In this document: positions 16,801 to 26,262 of the stretch, in pieces
Layout: each line of letters begins with the position of its first letter
Numbering within the stretch: position 1 is the stretch's first letter
NCBI GenBank assembly: GCA_963728475.1
Contig: CAVSKL010000003.1
Location: 434,001 to 498,000 of the forward strand
From: CAVSKL01 sp963728475 [NCBI: Candidatus Eiseniibacteriota bacterium]
Lineage (GTDB): Bacteria > Eisenbacteria > RBG-16-71-46 > JABDJR01
DNA length: 64,000 bases
Direction: 5' to 3'
Program-made: the position numbers and the translations under genes
Notes under the pieces: model-generated
The model's database searches: none
Seen by the model: the letters and a program-made list of their open reading frames with translations, nothing else
What the model was told of the DNA's origin: nothing

Positions 16801-18299
16801 ATGAGATTCCGTTCGCTGGCCGCCCTCGTCCTGGTGACGATCCTCGTCGCCGTCAGCTCCGCGGGCGCGGCCGAATTCGACGAGCTGAAGTCGGAGATCA
16901 AGAGCTTCACCCTTCCCAACGGGTTGACCTTCGTGGTCCTGGAGCGGCACGACGCCCCCGTGTTCTCCTTCCGGACCTACGTGAACGCCGGCGGGGTGGA
17001 CGAGGTGACGGGGATCACCGGCGTGGCCCACATGTTCGAGCACATGGCCTTCAAGGGCACGCAGACCGTGGGCACCACCGACTACAAGGGTGAGAAGAAG
17101 GCCATGGACGCGGTGGACGCGGCGTGGCAGAAGGTGTCGGACGAGCTGGACAAGGGAGCCGCGGCCGACACCGTCAAGCTCGCCGGGCTCCGCGCCGATT
17201 TCAAGGATGCCCAGGCCGAGGCGCGGAAGTACGTGGTCTCGAACGCCTACAGCAAGACCCTGGAGGAGAACGGCGCGGTGGGGCTCAACGCCTCCACCTT
17301 TACCGACTGGACCCAGTACTACTACAGCCTGCCCTCCAACCGGCTGGAGCTGTGGGCGCGGCTCGAGGGGACCGCCTCACCAACCCGGTGCTGCGCGAGT
17401 ACTACACCGAGCGCGACGTGGTCTACGAGGAGCGCCGGCTCCAGGAGTCCAGCCCCACCGGCCGGCTCTTCCTGAACTGGATCTCCTCGGCCTACTTCGC
17501 CCACCCCTACGGCGTGGGCGGGGTAATCGGCATCGCCTCGGACCTCAAGCGCATCACCCGGGACGACGCCCGGACGTTCTTCGCCCGCAACTACGTGGCC
17601 TCCAACATCTCGGTCGCGGTGGTGGGAGACGTCAAGTTCGACGACGTCAAGCGGTACGCCGAGAAGTATTTCTCGGGGGTTCACTCCGGGCCCAAACCGC
17701 CGCCCCTGCGGTCGGTGGAGCCGCGCCACGAGGCCGAGGTGCGGGTGATCCGCCACGACGACGCCCAGCCCCTGCTCCTGGTGGGCTACCACATCTGCAG
17801 CCGCAAGGACCCGGACTGGTACGCCACCGAGCTTCTCGCCGACATCGCCGGCGGCGGGCGCTCCAGCCGTCTCTACGACCGGCTGGTGAAGAAGGACAAG
17901 ATCGCGGCCCAGGCCGGTTCCGGAGCCGGCTTCCTGGGCAATAAGTACCCGGCGCTGCTGGTGGTGCAGGCACTGGTGGCCAAGGGCTCCACCACCGATC
18001 AGGTGGAGGACGCGACCTACGAGGAGTTGAAGCGGCTGGCCGACGAGGGTCCGACCCAGGCCGAACTCGACAAGGTGAAGACCGAGGACCGGGCATCCTT
18101 CATTCGCGGGCTCCGCTCCAACATGGGATTGGCCGGACAGCTCGCCGAGGCCCAGGGCAAGCTCGGTGACTGGCATGCCATGTTCGAGTACCTGGACGGC
18201 ATCAACGCGGTCACCGTCGAGGACGTCCAGCGCGTGGCCGCCGAGACCTTCCGTCCCGGGAACCGGGTGGTCGGCCTCATCGAGAAGCCCCAGTCATGA
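16801..18299 (+). CDS. Zinc-dependent M16 peptidase (active subunit), with a homopolymer frameshift
   Basis: About 499 residues if one base is restored. It has a signal peptide (LAALVLVTILVAVSSAGAAE) and the inverted zinc motif HMFEH followed by MAFKGT. 'RDVVYEERRLQESSPTGRLF' contains the downstream acidic region, and the second M16 half runs to VGLIEKPQS. The frame breaks at GGGG 17367-17370: restoring one G gives ...ARLEGDRLTNPVLREYY and a continuous family match. Periplasmic oligopeptide degradation (PqqL/YmxG-like) is expected. It is paired with the inactive subunit downstream. ATG 16801 has GGAGG seven bases upstream. Confidence 0.85.
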
Positions 18300-18349
18300 G
18301 CCGCGCAACGACTTCGATCCTGAATTCGCTCCGCAGGGAGGTGGACAGT

Positions 18350-20500
18350 ATGCGTTCGATTCGAATGGGTAAGGGCTCCGCGGTGCTCCTCGCCGCCGTG
18401 GCCTGCCTCTTCCTGGCCGGAAACGTCCTGGCCGCCGGCCCCTTCGGTGATCCGGCCAAGGTCCCGGTTCCGCCCCTGGGCCAGATCCAGGTGCCGACGC
18501 CGGAACGGTACGTGATGGACAACGGGATGGTGGTCTACCTGCTCGAGGACCACGAGTTCCCGCTGGTGGACGCCCGCGCCCTGGTGCGGGCGGGCTCGAT
18601 CTACGACCCCACCGACAAGGTGGGGCTGGCTTCGGTGACCGGCACCGTGATGCGGAGCGGGGGCACCAAGAGCATCTCCGGCGACGACCTCGACGAGAAG
18701 CTGGAGTCCATGGGCGCCTCGGTGGAGGTGGACCTGGGCCAGACCCAGGGGACGGCCTCGATGTCGGTGCTGAGCAAGGACACCCCCGTCGGGATCTCGC
18801 TCCTCGCCGACGTGCTCCGCAATCCCGCCTTCCCCCAGGACAAGATCGACCTGGCCAAGAAGCAGGAGAAGACGGACATCGCGGGACGGAACGACGAGCC
18901 GCTCAACATTCTCATGCGGGAGTTCCCCAAGCTCATCTACGGGCGCGAGCATCCCTACTCGCGCAACACCGAGTACGCCACCATCGACGCGATCTCCCGC
19001 GACGATCTGGTGAAGTACCACCAGGACTTCTTCCACCCCGACCGGATCATCCTCACCGTCTACGGCGACTTCGATCCGGCCAAGGTGAAGCAGCTCCTGC
19101 AGGATTCGTTCGGGGACTGGGCCAAGGCCTCGGCGCCGGTTCCGCCCGATCCCCAGGTGAATCCGAACCCCGTCACCGGCATGTTCGTGATCAACAAGGA
19201 GGGGATGACCAACTCGATGGTGGTGCTGGGCCAGATCGGGATCAAGATGGACGACCCCGACTACCCGGCCCTGGACGTGTACAACGAGGTGCTGGGCGGC
19301 GGCTCGTTCTCCAGCCGTCTGGTGAACGACATTCGCACTAAGCGGGGCCTGGCCTATGCCGCCGGGTCCTCGGTGGGGGCCGGCCTCCACCACCCGGGGG
19401 GAATGGTGTTCTACGCCATCACCCAGACCGATTCGACCGTGGTCACCCTGGGGCTGGTCAAGGACGAACTCGAGCGCTCGCTGGCCGAGCCTTTCACCGC
19501 CGGGGAGGTCCAGCGGGCCAAGGATCAGATCCTGAACGCGCTCGTCTTCGACCTGTCTTCCAAGCGCTCGGTGCTGAACCGGCTGGCCCAGTACGAGTAC
19601 TACGGCTACCCGGCCGATTTCCTCCAGAAGTACCAGTCGGCGGTGAAGCAGATCACCCCCGCGGAGGTGCTGGCCGCGGCCAAGCGCCACGTGAAGTATC
19701 CCGAGATGGGCACCCTCATCATCGGGGAGAAGAAGAACTTCGCGGACGCGCTCGGTTCGGTGGGCCCGTATCAGGACATCGACATCACCATTCCCGAGCC
19801 GGCGGCGGAGCTGCCCGAGGCCACCGACGCCGACTTCCAGCGCGGCCAGGCGCTCATGTCCCAGGCGGCCAAGGCGATGGGCGCCTCCGCCCTGACCAAG
19901 GTCAAGGACATGACGGTGGACGAGTCGGGCAGCATCTCCATCCAGGGGATGGAGATCCAGATAGGCTCGACCACGGTCAAGAAGCTCCCCGACTGCGAGC
20001 GAATGGAGCAGAAGACCCCGATGGGGCAGGTCGTGACCGCGATCTGCGGCGACTCGGGCTGGATGCAGAGCCCGCGGGGGGTGCAGGACATCCCCGGCCC
20101 CGCCCTCGCCGAGCAGAAGTCCGAGAACGAGCGGGACCTGCTCACCTTCCTCACCTCGTATCCGGACATGAAGATCCAGTCGCTTCCCGACCCCGAGCCG
20201 GTCGACGGAAAGCCCGCCGACGTGCTCTTCGTCCACAGCGACGCGGTGAAGCAGTGGAAGGTGTACCTGGACAAGGACACCCATCGCATCGTCCGCATGG
20301 ACTACCGCACCCGCAATCCCATGACCGGTTCCCCGGCCATGGCCCAGGAGACTCTCTCCGACTACCGGACGGTGTCCGGATTCCAGTGGCCCCACAAGCG
20401 GGTGGTGCTCCAGGACGGGGATCCCTTCGCCACCGTCACCGTGAACTCGGTGAAGGTGAATACCGGAGTGCAGGACTCGGTATTCAAGAAGCCGTCGTGA
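18350..20500 (+). CDS. Inactive M16 peptidase-like subunit with C-terminal LolA-like extension
   Basis: 716 residues from ATG 18350, chosen for AGGGAGG upstream and a clean signal peptide (SAVLLAAVACLFLAGNVLAA). ATG 18296, overlapping the upstream stop, is also possible. Two M16 halves follow, but the HxxEH site is replaced by 'LASVTGTVMRSGGTKS', so this half should not bind zinc. The M16 partner loop 'VLGGGSFSSRLVNDIRTKRG' is intact. After about residue 490 a separate ~200-residue region ('GQALMSQAAKAMGASALTKV', then VYLDKDTHRIVRMDYRT) resembles outer-membrane lipoprotein-sorting (LolA/LolB-like) folds. It probably forms a heterodimer with the preceding enzyme. Confidence 0.8.
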   Translation: MRSIRMGKGSAVLLAAVACLFLAGNVLAAGPFGDPAKVPVPPLGQIQVPTPERYVMDNGMVVYLLEDHEFPLVDARALVRAGSIYDPTDKVGLASVTGTVMRSGGTKSISGDDLDEKLESMGASVEVDLGQTQGTASMSVLSKDTPVGISLLADVLRNPAFPQDKIDLAKKQEKTDIAGRNDEPLNILMREFPKLIYGREHPYSRNTEYATIDAISRDDLVKYHQDFFHPDRIILTVYGDFDPAKVKQLLQDSFGDWAKASAPVPPDPQVNPNPVTGMFVINKEGMTNSMVVLGQIGIKMDDPDYPALDVYNEVLGGGSFSSRLVNDIRTKRGLAYAAGSSVGAGLHHPGGMVFYAITQTDSTVVTLGLVKDELERSLAEPFTAGEVQRAKDQILNALVFDLSSKRSVLNRLAQYEYYGYPADFLQKYQSAVKQITPAEVLAAAKRHVKYPEMGTLIIGEKKNFADALGSVGPYQDIDITIPEPAAELPEATDADFQRGQALMSQAAKAMGASALTKVKDMTVDESGSISIQGMEIQIGSTTVKKLPDCERMEQKTPMGQVVTAICGDSGWMQSPRGVQDIPGPALAEQKSENERDLLTFLTSYPDMKIQSLPDPEPVDGKPADVLFVHSDAVKQWKVYLDKDTHRIVRMDYRTRNPMTGSPAMAQETLSDYRTVSGFQWPHKRVVLQDGDPFATVTVNSVKVNTGVQDSVFKKPS

Positions 20501-20555
20501 CCGGCACCCCGCTTTCCTGACGGGCTCCCAGCCCGCCGGAACCGGCCGGGATCCG

Positions 20556-20593
20556 GGGCCCGGGCCGCCGCGCGCGGCCCGGGCCCTTTTCTT
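20556..20593 (+). terminator. Intrinsic terminator of the M16 operon
   Basis: A perfect 13-bp stem GGGCCCGGGCCGC/GCGGCCCGGGCCC with loop CGCGC (20569-20573), followed by TTTTCTT. It is 55 bases after the M16 stop. Confidence 0.85.
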
Positions 20594-20651
20594 GGGTGGG
20601 GTGGGGCCTACGGTGAATCCCCGCGCGGCGCGGGCGGGACCGGACGAGGGC

Positions 20652-20680
20652 TTGTTCGCCAGGGGCCTCGGGGGTAGGCT
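20652..20680 (+). promoter_or_regulatory. Candidate promoter of the tricorn protease gene
   Basis: TTGTTC (20652-20657) and TAGGCT (20675-20680) are spaced by 17 bp, 56 bases upstream of ATG 20736 and downstream of the M16 terminator. Confidence 0.45.
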
Positions 20681-20735
20681 CTCCGGACCCCTCGATACCC
20701 ACCACCCCGGCCTTCATGCCATGAGAGGAATCGAC

Positions 20736-23700
20736 ATGAGATCACGCTTCCCCCTCATCGTGTCGAGCCTGACCGCGGTGATGCTCTCGACCGCGGCCCG
20801 CTGGACCGATGCGTCTCCCGCCTACTACCGCTATCCCGACATCCATGGCAACCAGATCGTCTTCACCGCGGAGGCGGATCTATGGGTGGTGCCGGATCAG
20901 GGCGGAGTGGCCAGGCGGCTGACCACTCACGTGGGCGACGAGTACTTCCCGCAGTTCTCTCCGGACGGCAAGTGGATCGCCTTCACCGGGCAATACGACG
21001 GGAACAGCGACGTCTACGTGATCCCGGTGGAAGGCGGCGAGCCCCACCGGCTGACCTGGCATCCCGCGACCGACCAGGTGGTGGGATGGACCCCCGACGG
21101 CAAGGACGTCATCTTCCGCAGCCAGCGCTCCGATCCCAACAACGAATGGGACCTTTACGAGGTGCCGGCGCAGGGAGGCGATCCGGTGATGCTGCCCCTG
21201 GGCTGGGCGGCGCGCATCGACATCGACCCCCAGACCGGGATGTGGGCGTTCAACCGGAAGTCCACCGAGACCTTCACCTGGAAGCGGTACCGGGGCGGCA
21301 CCGCCAGCGACATCTGGGTGGGGGATCCGGCCAAGGCCGACTTCAAGCAGGTGACCGACTTCGACGGCACCGACGCTTTTCCCATGTGGCACGGGGGGAT
21401 GATCTACTTCTTGAGCGACCGTGGCGGCACCATGAACATCTGGTCCATGAAGCCGGACGGGACCGGGCTCAAGCAGCATACCGACTTCAAGGACTTCGAC
21501 GCCCGCTGGCCCGCCATGGGGGACGACGGCCGCATCGTCTACACCCTGGCCGCCGACATTTACGTTTTCGACCCCAAGGACGACTCCGTCCGCAAGGTGA
21601 ACGTGGATCTCCCCAGCGACCGGGTGCTGACCCGGGTCCGCTACCCCGATCCCGGGAGCTACATCAGCTACTTCGACCTCTCGCCCGGCGGCGACCGGCT
21701 GGCGGTGACCGCCCGGGGCGAGATCTTCTCGATCCCGGCCAAGGACGGGGTGACGCTGCCGGTGTCGCGGGGGAGCGGCGCCCGTGAGAGCTGGGCCAGC
21801 TACGGCCCCGAGGGGAAGAAGATCCTCTACGTGACCGACGCCGGGCACGAGGAGTCGATCCGGACCATCGACGCCTGGGGCCGGGGCGAGGCCAAGACCG
21901 TGGTCCCGGCCGGCGACCACGGTTGGCACTTCGCGCCGGTGTTGTCCCCGGACGGGAAATGGGTGGCCTACGGGGACGAGACCCAGACCCTGTACGTGGT
22001 GCCCGCCTCCGGCGGGTCGCCCAAGAAGGTGGACAGCGCGCGCCAGGGGCCGATCGCGGACTACTCCTGGAGCCCCGACGGCCGCTGGCTCGCCTACGAC
22101 AAGGCGCTCGACAACAACTACAGCTCGGTCTACATCTACGACACCGGTGACGGCAGCGTCCACGAGGTCACCGGGGCCATGACCAACGACTACGGCCCGA
22201 GCTGGGATCCCGACGGGCGCTACCTCTATTTTCTCAGCACCCGCGCCATCAACCCCATTCTCGGAACCCAGGACTGGGACAACGTGGAGGCGAAGAACAC
22301 CCGGCCCTACCTGGTGCTCCTTCGCAAGGACGTGAAGAACCCCCTGGCCGAGCTGGAAGGGATGCCCGCCTCCGACGACCAGGACCAGGGCAAGTCGGGG
22401 GACAAGGACAAGGACAAGAAGGACAAGAAGGACGACGACAAGAAGGGGGACGAGAAGGCGGCTCCCGCGCCGGTCAAGATCGACTTCGACGGACTCGAGG
22501 CGCGGGTGGTGGAGCTTCCCGTGCCGCGGGGCAACTACAACGGGATCTCCGCGACCTCGGACGACGTGTTCTACGTCTCGAATCCCATCCACGGGTTCGC
22601 CGAGCAGCCGGGCCTGTTCCAGGAGAGCGGGCCGGAGGGGACGCTCATCTCCTTCAACCTGAAGAAGAAGGAGCCCAAGGACTTCATCACCGGCATCTCC
22701 GGATACTCGCTGGCCGCCAAGGCGGGGAAGATCGCGATCATGAAGCGCCCGGGCGAATTCTACGTGGTGGACGCGGGCTCGCCTCCCGGCGATCTTTCCG
22801 ACGCCAAGGTGAGCATGAAGGACGTGGTCATCGATCTGGATCCCCGCGAGGAGTGGGACCAGATGTACTACGAAGCCTGGCGCCACGAGCGGGACTTCTT
22901 CTGGGATGCCGGCATGGGCGGCCTGGACTGGAAGGGCATCCGCGACCGCTATGCGGCGCTCCTCCCCCGCCTGGCCACCCGGAGCGACCTCCAGGACCTG
23001 ATCGGTCAGATGATCGGGGAACTCAACAATTCCCACACCTACGTGTTCGGCGGGGACCCGGGAGTCCAGGTGCCGCACGTCTCGGTGGGGCTCCTGGGGG
23101 CCGACGTCCAGAGGGAAGGGAGCGCCTACAAGATCGTGCGGATCTACCACGGGGACCCCGCCGACCGGGTGGCCGCGCCCCTGGCCGACCCGGGGGTGAA
23201 CGTGTCGGAGGGCGACTACATCCTGGCCGTCAACCACCGGGCGTTCACCGGCGACCGCCCCTTCCTGGCCTACTTCGAGGACATGGCGGGGAAGAACGTG
23301 GTCCTGACCGTGAACGGGAAGCCCACCATGGACGGCTCGCGCGAGGTCGTGGTCACCCCCGCCGGGAGCGAGCACGACCTGCGCTACTCGGACTGGGTGC
23401 GCCGGAACCGGGAGTACGTGGCCCGCAAGACCGGCGGCAAGATCGGCTACATCCACATCCCCGACATGTGGAAGAACGGGCTGATCCAGTTCAATACCTG
23501 GTTCTATCCGCAGCTCGACACGGAAGGGATGATCGTGGACAACCGCTGGAACGGCGGCGGCGCGGTCTCGCAGATGATCGTGGACCGGCTCCGCCGGCAC
23601 CTGGACAGCTTCGACCGCGCGCGCCACGGGGCGCTCTCCACCTATCCCGGCAAGGTGCTGAACGGCCCCTTCGTGGTCATCACCAACGAGTTCGCCGGTT

Positions 23701-24074
23701 CCGACGGCGACATCTTCCCCGCCGCGGTCCAGATGGAGAAGCTGGCCCCGGTGATCGGCGAGCGGTCGTGGGGGGGCGTGGTCGGGATCAGCGGGGCAAG
23801 GACCCTGGTCGACAACGGCTTCCTGACCCAGCCCGAGTTCGCGTGGTGGCAGCCGCAGGGCGGCTGGACGATCGAGAACCACGGGGTGGACCCCGACATC
23901 GTGGTCCAGAACCTGCCCCAGGACCTGGCCAAGGACGAGGACGCGCAGCTCGACCGGGCCATCCAGGAGGTCATGAAGCTCCACCAGGAGCGCCCGCCGG
24001 TGGTGCCGCAATTCGGCCCGATCCCCCAGCGCACCCGGGCCGCGTTCCAGAAGGAACTCCAGAACATGAAGTGA
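20736..24074 (+). CDS. Tricorn-type serine protease (S41), secreted
   Basis: 1,112 residues from ATG 20736 (AGGAA upstream). N-terminal signal-like segment, then WD40-like PD40/TolB propeller blades ('YFPQFSPDGKWIAFTGQYDG', FAPVLSPDGKWVAYGDE, YSWSPDGRWLAYDKAL). A charged Lys/Asp linker at about residues 550-575 follows, then a second propeller, an S41 C1 domain with the helper His in NNSHTYVFGG, a PDZ-like region and the catalytic 'NEFAGSDGDIFPAA' (Ser-Asp pair). The late Glu is probably in WTIENHGVDPD. It matches tricorn in domain order and length. Role: periplasmic or secreted oligopeptide breakdown alongside the M16 pair. Confidence 0.9.
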   Translation: MRSRFPLIVSSLTAVMLSTAARWTDASPAYYRYPDIHGNQIVFTAEADLWVVPDQGGVARRLTTHVGDEYFPQFSPDGKWIAFTGQYDGNSDVYVIPVEGGEPHRLTWHPATDQVVGWTPDGKDVIFRSQRSDPNNEWDLYEVPAQGGDPVMLPLGWAARIDIDPQTGMWAFNRKSTETFTWKRYRGGTASDIWVGDPAKADFKQVTDFDGTDAFPMWHGGMIYFLSDRGGTMNIWSMKPDGTGLKQHTDFKDFDARWPAMGDDGRIVYTLAADIYVFDPKDDSVRKVNVDLPSDRVLTRVRYPDPGSYISYFDLSPGGDRLAVTARGEIFSIPAKDGVTLPVSRGSGARESWASYGPEGKKILYVTDAGHEESIRTIDAWGRGEAKTVVPAGDHGWHFAPVLSPDGKWVAYGDETQTLYVVPASGGSPKKVDSARQGPIADYSWSPDGRWLAYDKALDNNYSSVYIYDTGDGSVHEVTGAMTNDYGPSWDPDGRYLYFLSTRAINPILGTQDWDNVEAKNTRPYLVLLRKDVKNPLAELEGMPASDDQDQGKSGDKDKDKKDKKDDDKKGDEKAAPAPVKIDFDGLEARVVELPVPRGNYNGISATSDDVFYVSNPIHGFAEQPGLFQESGPEGTLISFNLKKKEPKDFITGISGYSLAAKAGKIAIMKRPGEFYVVDAGSPPGDLSDAKVSMKDVVIDLDPREEWDQMYYEAWRHERDFFWDAGMGGLDWKGIRDRYAALLPRLATRSDLQDLIGQMIGELNNSHTYVFGGDPGVQVPHVSVGLLGADVQREGSAYKIVRIYHGDPADRVAAPLADPGVNVSEGDYILAVNHRAFTGDRPFLAYFEDMAGKNVVLTVNGKPTMDGSREVVVTPAGSEHDLRYSDWVRRNREYVARKTGGKIGYIHIPDMWKNGLIQFNTWFYPQLDTEGMIVDNRWNGGGAVSQMIVDRLRRHLDSFDRARHGALSTYPGKVLNGPFVVITNEFAGSDGDIFPAAVQMEKLAPVIGERSWGGVVGISGARTLVDNGFLTQPEFAWWQPQGGWTIENHGVDPDIVVQNLPQDLAKDEDAQLDRAIQEVMKLHQERPPVVPQFGPIPQRTRAAFQKELQNMK

Positions 24075-24102
24075 CCGGATCCCGGCCGCTTCGCCCCGTT
24101 CG

Positions 24103-24132
24103 GGGGCCGTCGCGCGGGAGCGCGGCGGCCCC
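24103..24132 (+). terminator. GC-rich hairpin after the tricorn gene
   Basis: GGGGCCGTCGCGC pairs with GCGCGGCGGCCCC (one mismatch-type pair) around GGGA, 29 bases after the stop. No T-run follows. Confidence 0.4.
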
Positions 24133-24243
24133 GCGATCCGTCCGGGAGCCGGCCGCGGCCCCCGGCGCTACCCTTGCCGCCGCCCGCGACGCAACCTCGG
24201 AAGGGATCGCCGCGTACGTCCGGGGGGAAAGGAGACCCTACCC

Positions 24244-24972
24244 GTGAAAATCGACATCAGGTACCAGCCGTCCTACTCGCTCGCCATCGTCGCCCTCGAC
24301 CCGGACGAGGTGGTCCAGGCCGAAGGCGGGGCCATGGTGAGCATGTCCTCGAACGTGGAGATCCAGACCGGGATGAAGGGCGGGCTGGTGGGCGCGCTCA
24401 AGCGGAGCGTGCTGGGGGGGGAATCGCTCTTCTTCAACACCTTCGTCTCCCGGGGCGGACCCGGCGAGATCACCTTCGCCCCCGCGCTTCCCGGCGATAT
24501 CTCGGTCCTGGAGCTGAACGGCACGGAGCCGCTCTTCATCCAGTCCGGGTCGTACCTTGCCGCCAAGCCCGAGGTCACGGTGGACGCGAGCTGGGGCGGG
24601 GCCAAGACCTTTTTCGGGAGCGAGGGGTTGTTTCTCCTGAAGGCCACCGGAAGCGGTCCGGTGGTCTTCTCGAGCTACGGCGCCATCCACGCCGTCCCCA
24701 TCTCCGGAAGCACCTACGTGGTGGACACCGGCCACGTGGTCGCCTTCACCGGAGGGCTCGACTTCAACGTGCGCCGGGTGGGGGGCTGGAAGTCCACCCT
24801 CCTCTCCGGCGAAGGGCTGGTCTGCGACTTCCGCGGTTCCGGGACGCTCTATCTCCAGACCCGGAGCACGCAGTCGTTCCTGTCGTGGCTCATTCCCAAG
24901 CTCCCCCAGCGGAACTCCGGCGGGGGACGGGGGGGTGGTTCGCTTCTCGGCGGGATCCTGGGGGGCGAGTAG
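24244..24972 (+). CDS. AIM24/TIGR00266 family protein
   Basis: 242 residues from GTG 24244, with AAAGGAG at 24228-24234. The regularly spaced beta strands 'DPDEVVQAEGGAMVSMSSNV', ESLFFNTFVS, 'DISVLELNGTEPLFIQSGSY' and VDTGHVVAFTGGLDFNVR are diagnostic of the AIM24 family, a TRAP-like double beta-barrel. The C-terminus is Gly-rich (RNSGGGRGGGSLLGGILGGE). No signal peptide is visible. Biochemical function is not established for bacterial members. It is separated from tricorn by 169 bp with its own -10-like TACCCT (24169-24174). Confidence 0.85.
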   Translation: MKIDIRYQPSYSLAIVALDPDEVVQAEGGAMVSMSSNVEIQTGMKGGLVGALKRSVLGGESLFFNTFVSRGGPGEITFAPALPGDISVLELNGTEPLFIQSGSYLAAKPEVTVDASWGGAKTFFGSEGLFLLKATGSGPVVFSSYGAIHAVPISGSTYVVDTGHVVAFTGGLDFNVRRVGGWKSTLLSGEGLVCDFRGSGTLYLQTRSTQSFLSWLIPKLPQRNSGGGRGGGSLLGGILGGE

Positions 24973-25043
24973 CCCCCTCCGCAGGGGCCGGCCCCGGGGG
25001 GGACCCGGAACCGCGCCCCTTCCCGCCGCGGCCGGGCGCGACT

Positions 25044-25559
25044 TCAGGACTCTCCGCGAATCGCCCGGGTGAGCGCCGGGGTGAGTCCGATCATCCTCGC
25101 GTAGAGCGTGATCTGGCCCCGGTGGTACATCTCCTGGGCGATCCCGTGGTGGAGCCAGGCAAGCTTGGTGCCGTTCTTTCCGTCGAAGCGCTTGATGAAC
25201 TGGAGGAGCGAAAGCTCCCCGGCGGCTTGGAACTGCTTCTCGGCGTCCTTCATCTGGTGCCGCAGCAGCGCCACCAGTTGCCGTTTGGTCTGGGCGTCGT
25301 AGGCGGGCCGGGCGTACATGTCGAGGAGCTTTGGAAACGGCGCGCGGCGAAGATCGGTGTCGGGGCGGGTGAGCTCCCCGGTCATCATCATCGCCACCTC
25401 CAGGATGTGCTGGACCAGCTCCTTCACGCTCCGCACCTCGGGGGTGGGGCGGAAGTCGAACTTGTGAGCGGGGATGTTCTGCACCTCGCCGATCAGCCCC
25501 TCGCGCACGTCGCGCCAGGACTCCAGGGTCTCTTCCAGGAACGATGCGAACCCGGCCAT
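25044..25559 (-). CDS. DinB-family metal-binding four-helix protein
   Basis: 171 residues. Strong RBS AGGAGGT precedes ATG 25559. His residues in VKELVQHILEV and 'LHHGIAQEMYHRGQITLYAR' fit the DinB/YfiT-like metal triad. These proteins bind divalent metal and include thiol S-transferases and bacillithiol-related enzymes; the substrate here is unknown. It lies just upstream of the second two-component operon's 3' end (stop of the regulator at 25585), so transcription may read through. Confidence 0.85.
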   Translation of the reverse strand: MAGFASFLEETLESWRDVREGLIGEVQNIPAHKFDFRPTPEVRSVKELVQHILEVAMMMTGELTRPDTDLRRAPFPKLLDMYARPAYDAQTKRQLVALLRHQMKDAEKQFQAAGELSLLQFIKRFDGKNGTKLAWLHHGIAQEMYHRGQITLYARMIGLTPALTRAIRGES

Positions 25560-25584
25560 CGGAAATACCTCCTCCTGTGTGCGA

Positions 25585-26262
25585 CTACAGTCTGATGATT
25601 CCGCGCTGAACCGCCGCCGCCACCGCCTCGGTCCGGTTGGATGCTCCCATCTTGGTCAGGATCGAGCTCACGTGGAACTTCACCGTGCGCTCGGAGATGT
25701 GGAGCCGCTCCCCCAGCTCCTTGTTGGGGAGTCCGCGGGCCAGCCACCGCAGCACCTCCGTCTCCCGGGGGGTGAGGCCGTCGGGGTCGGCCATCCGCCG
25801 CATGAGCCGCGACGCCACCACCGGCTGGAGCAGCGAGCCCCCGGCCCGGAGCACCCGCACCGCCTGGAAGATCTCCTCGCGAGGGGCGCCCTTGAGGAGA
25901 TACCCCCGGGCCCCGGCCCGGACCGCGGCCAGGATCCGCTCGTCCGCGTCGAAGGCGGTGAAGACCAGGACCGCGGCCTCGGGTGCGTCGCGGCGGAGCG
26001 CGGCGATCGCCTCCACCCCGTCCATCCCCGGCATCTCCAGGTCCATGAGCACGACGTGCGGGCGCTCCCGCGCGGCCAGCCGTACCGCGTCCTCGCCCGA
26101 GGCCGCTTCCGCCACCACCCGGAAATCCGGCTGCGTCCCCAGCACCAGGACCAGCCCCTCCCGCACCACCGGATGGTCGTCGGCGACCAGGATCCGGACC
26201 GGCTCCGGGGTACCGCCGCCCCCGGGGAGGGGCCGGGGGCCGCGGGTCCCGGCCGGGGTCAT
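25585..26262 (-). CDS. NarL/LuxR-family response regulator
   Basis: 225 residues from ATG 26262, overlapping the kinase stop in ATGA. Receiver: ADDHPVVREGL, phospho-Asp near residue 74 in VLMDLEMPGMDG, Thr/Ser in VFTAFDADE and Lys in YLLKGAPREE. DNA-binding part: LTPRETEVLRWLARGLPNKE and 'ISERTVKFHVSSILTKMGAS'. A Pro/Gly-rich 20-residue leader precedes the receiver. It is translationally coupled to the GAF sensor kinase and is its partner. Targets unknown. Confidence 0.9.
   Translation of the reverse strand: MTPAGTRGPRPLPGGGGTPEPVRILVADDHPVVREGLVLVLGTQPDFRVVAEAASGEDAVRLAARERPHVVLMDLEMPGMDGVEAIAALRRDAPEAAVLVFTAFDADERILAAVRAGARGYLLKGAPREEIFQAVRVLRAGGSLLQPVVASRLMRRMADPDGLTPRETEVLRWLARGLPNKELGERLHISERTVKFHVSSILTKMGASNRTEAVAAAVQRGIIRL

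Noticed and set aside
18017-20395. A 792-codon minus-strand frame opposite the second M16 gene
   Set aside because: Compositional shadow with no recognisable domain; the plus-strand M16 match is clear.
20880-24011. A 1,043-codon open frame on the minus strand opposite the tricorn gene
   Set aside because: It mirrors codon positions of the well-supported plus-strand gene. At about 70% GC such antisense frames stay open by chance, and the translation (His/Val/Gly/Arg-rich) shows no domain.
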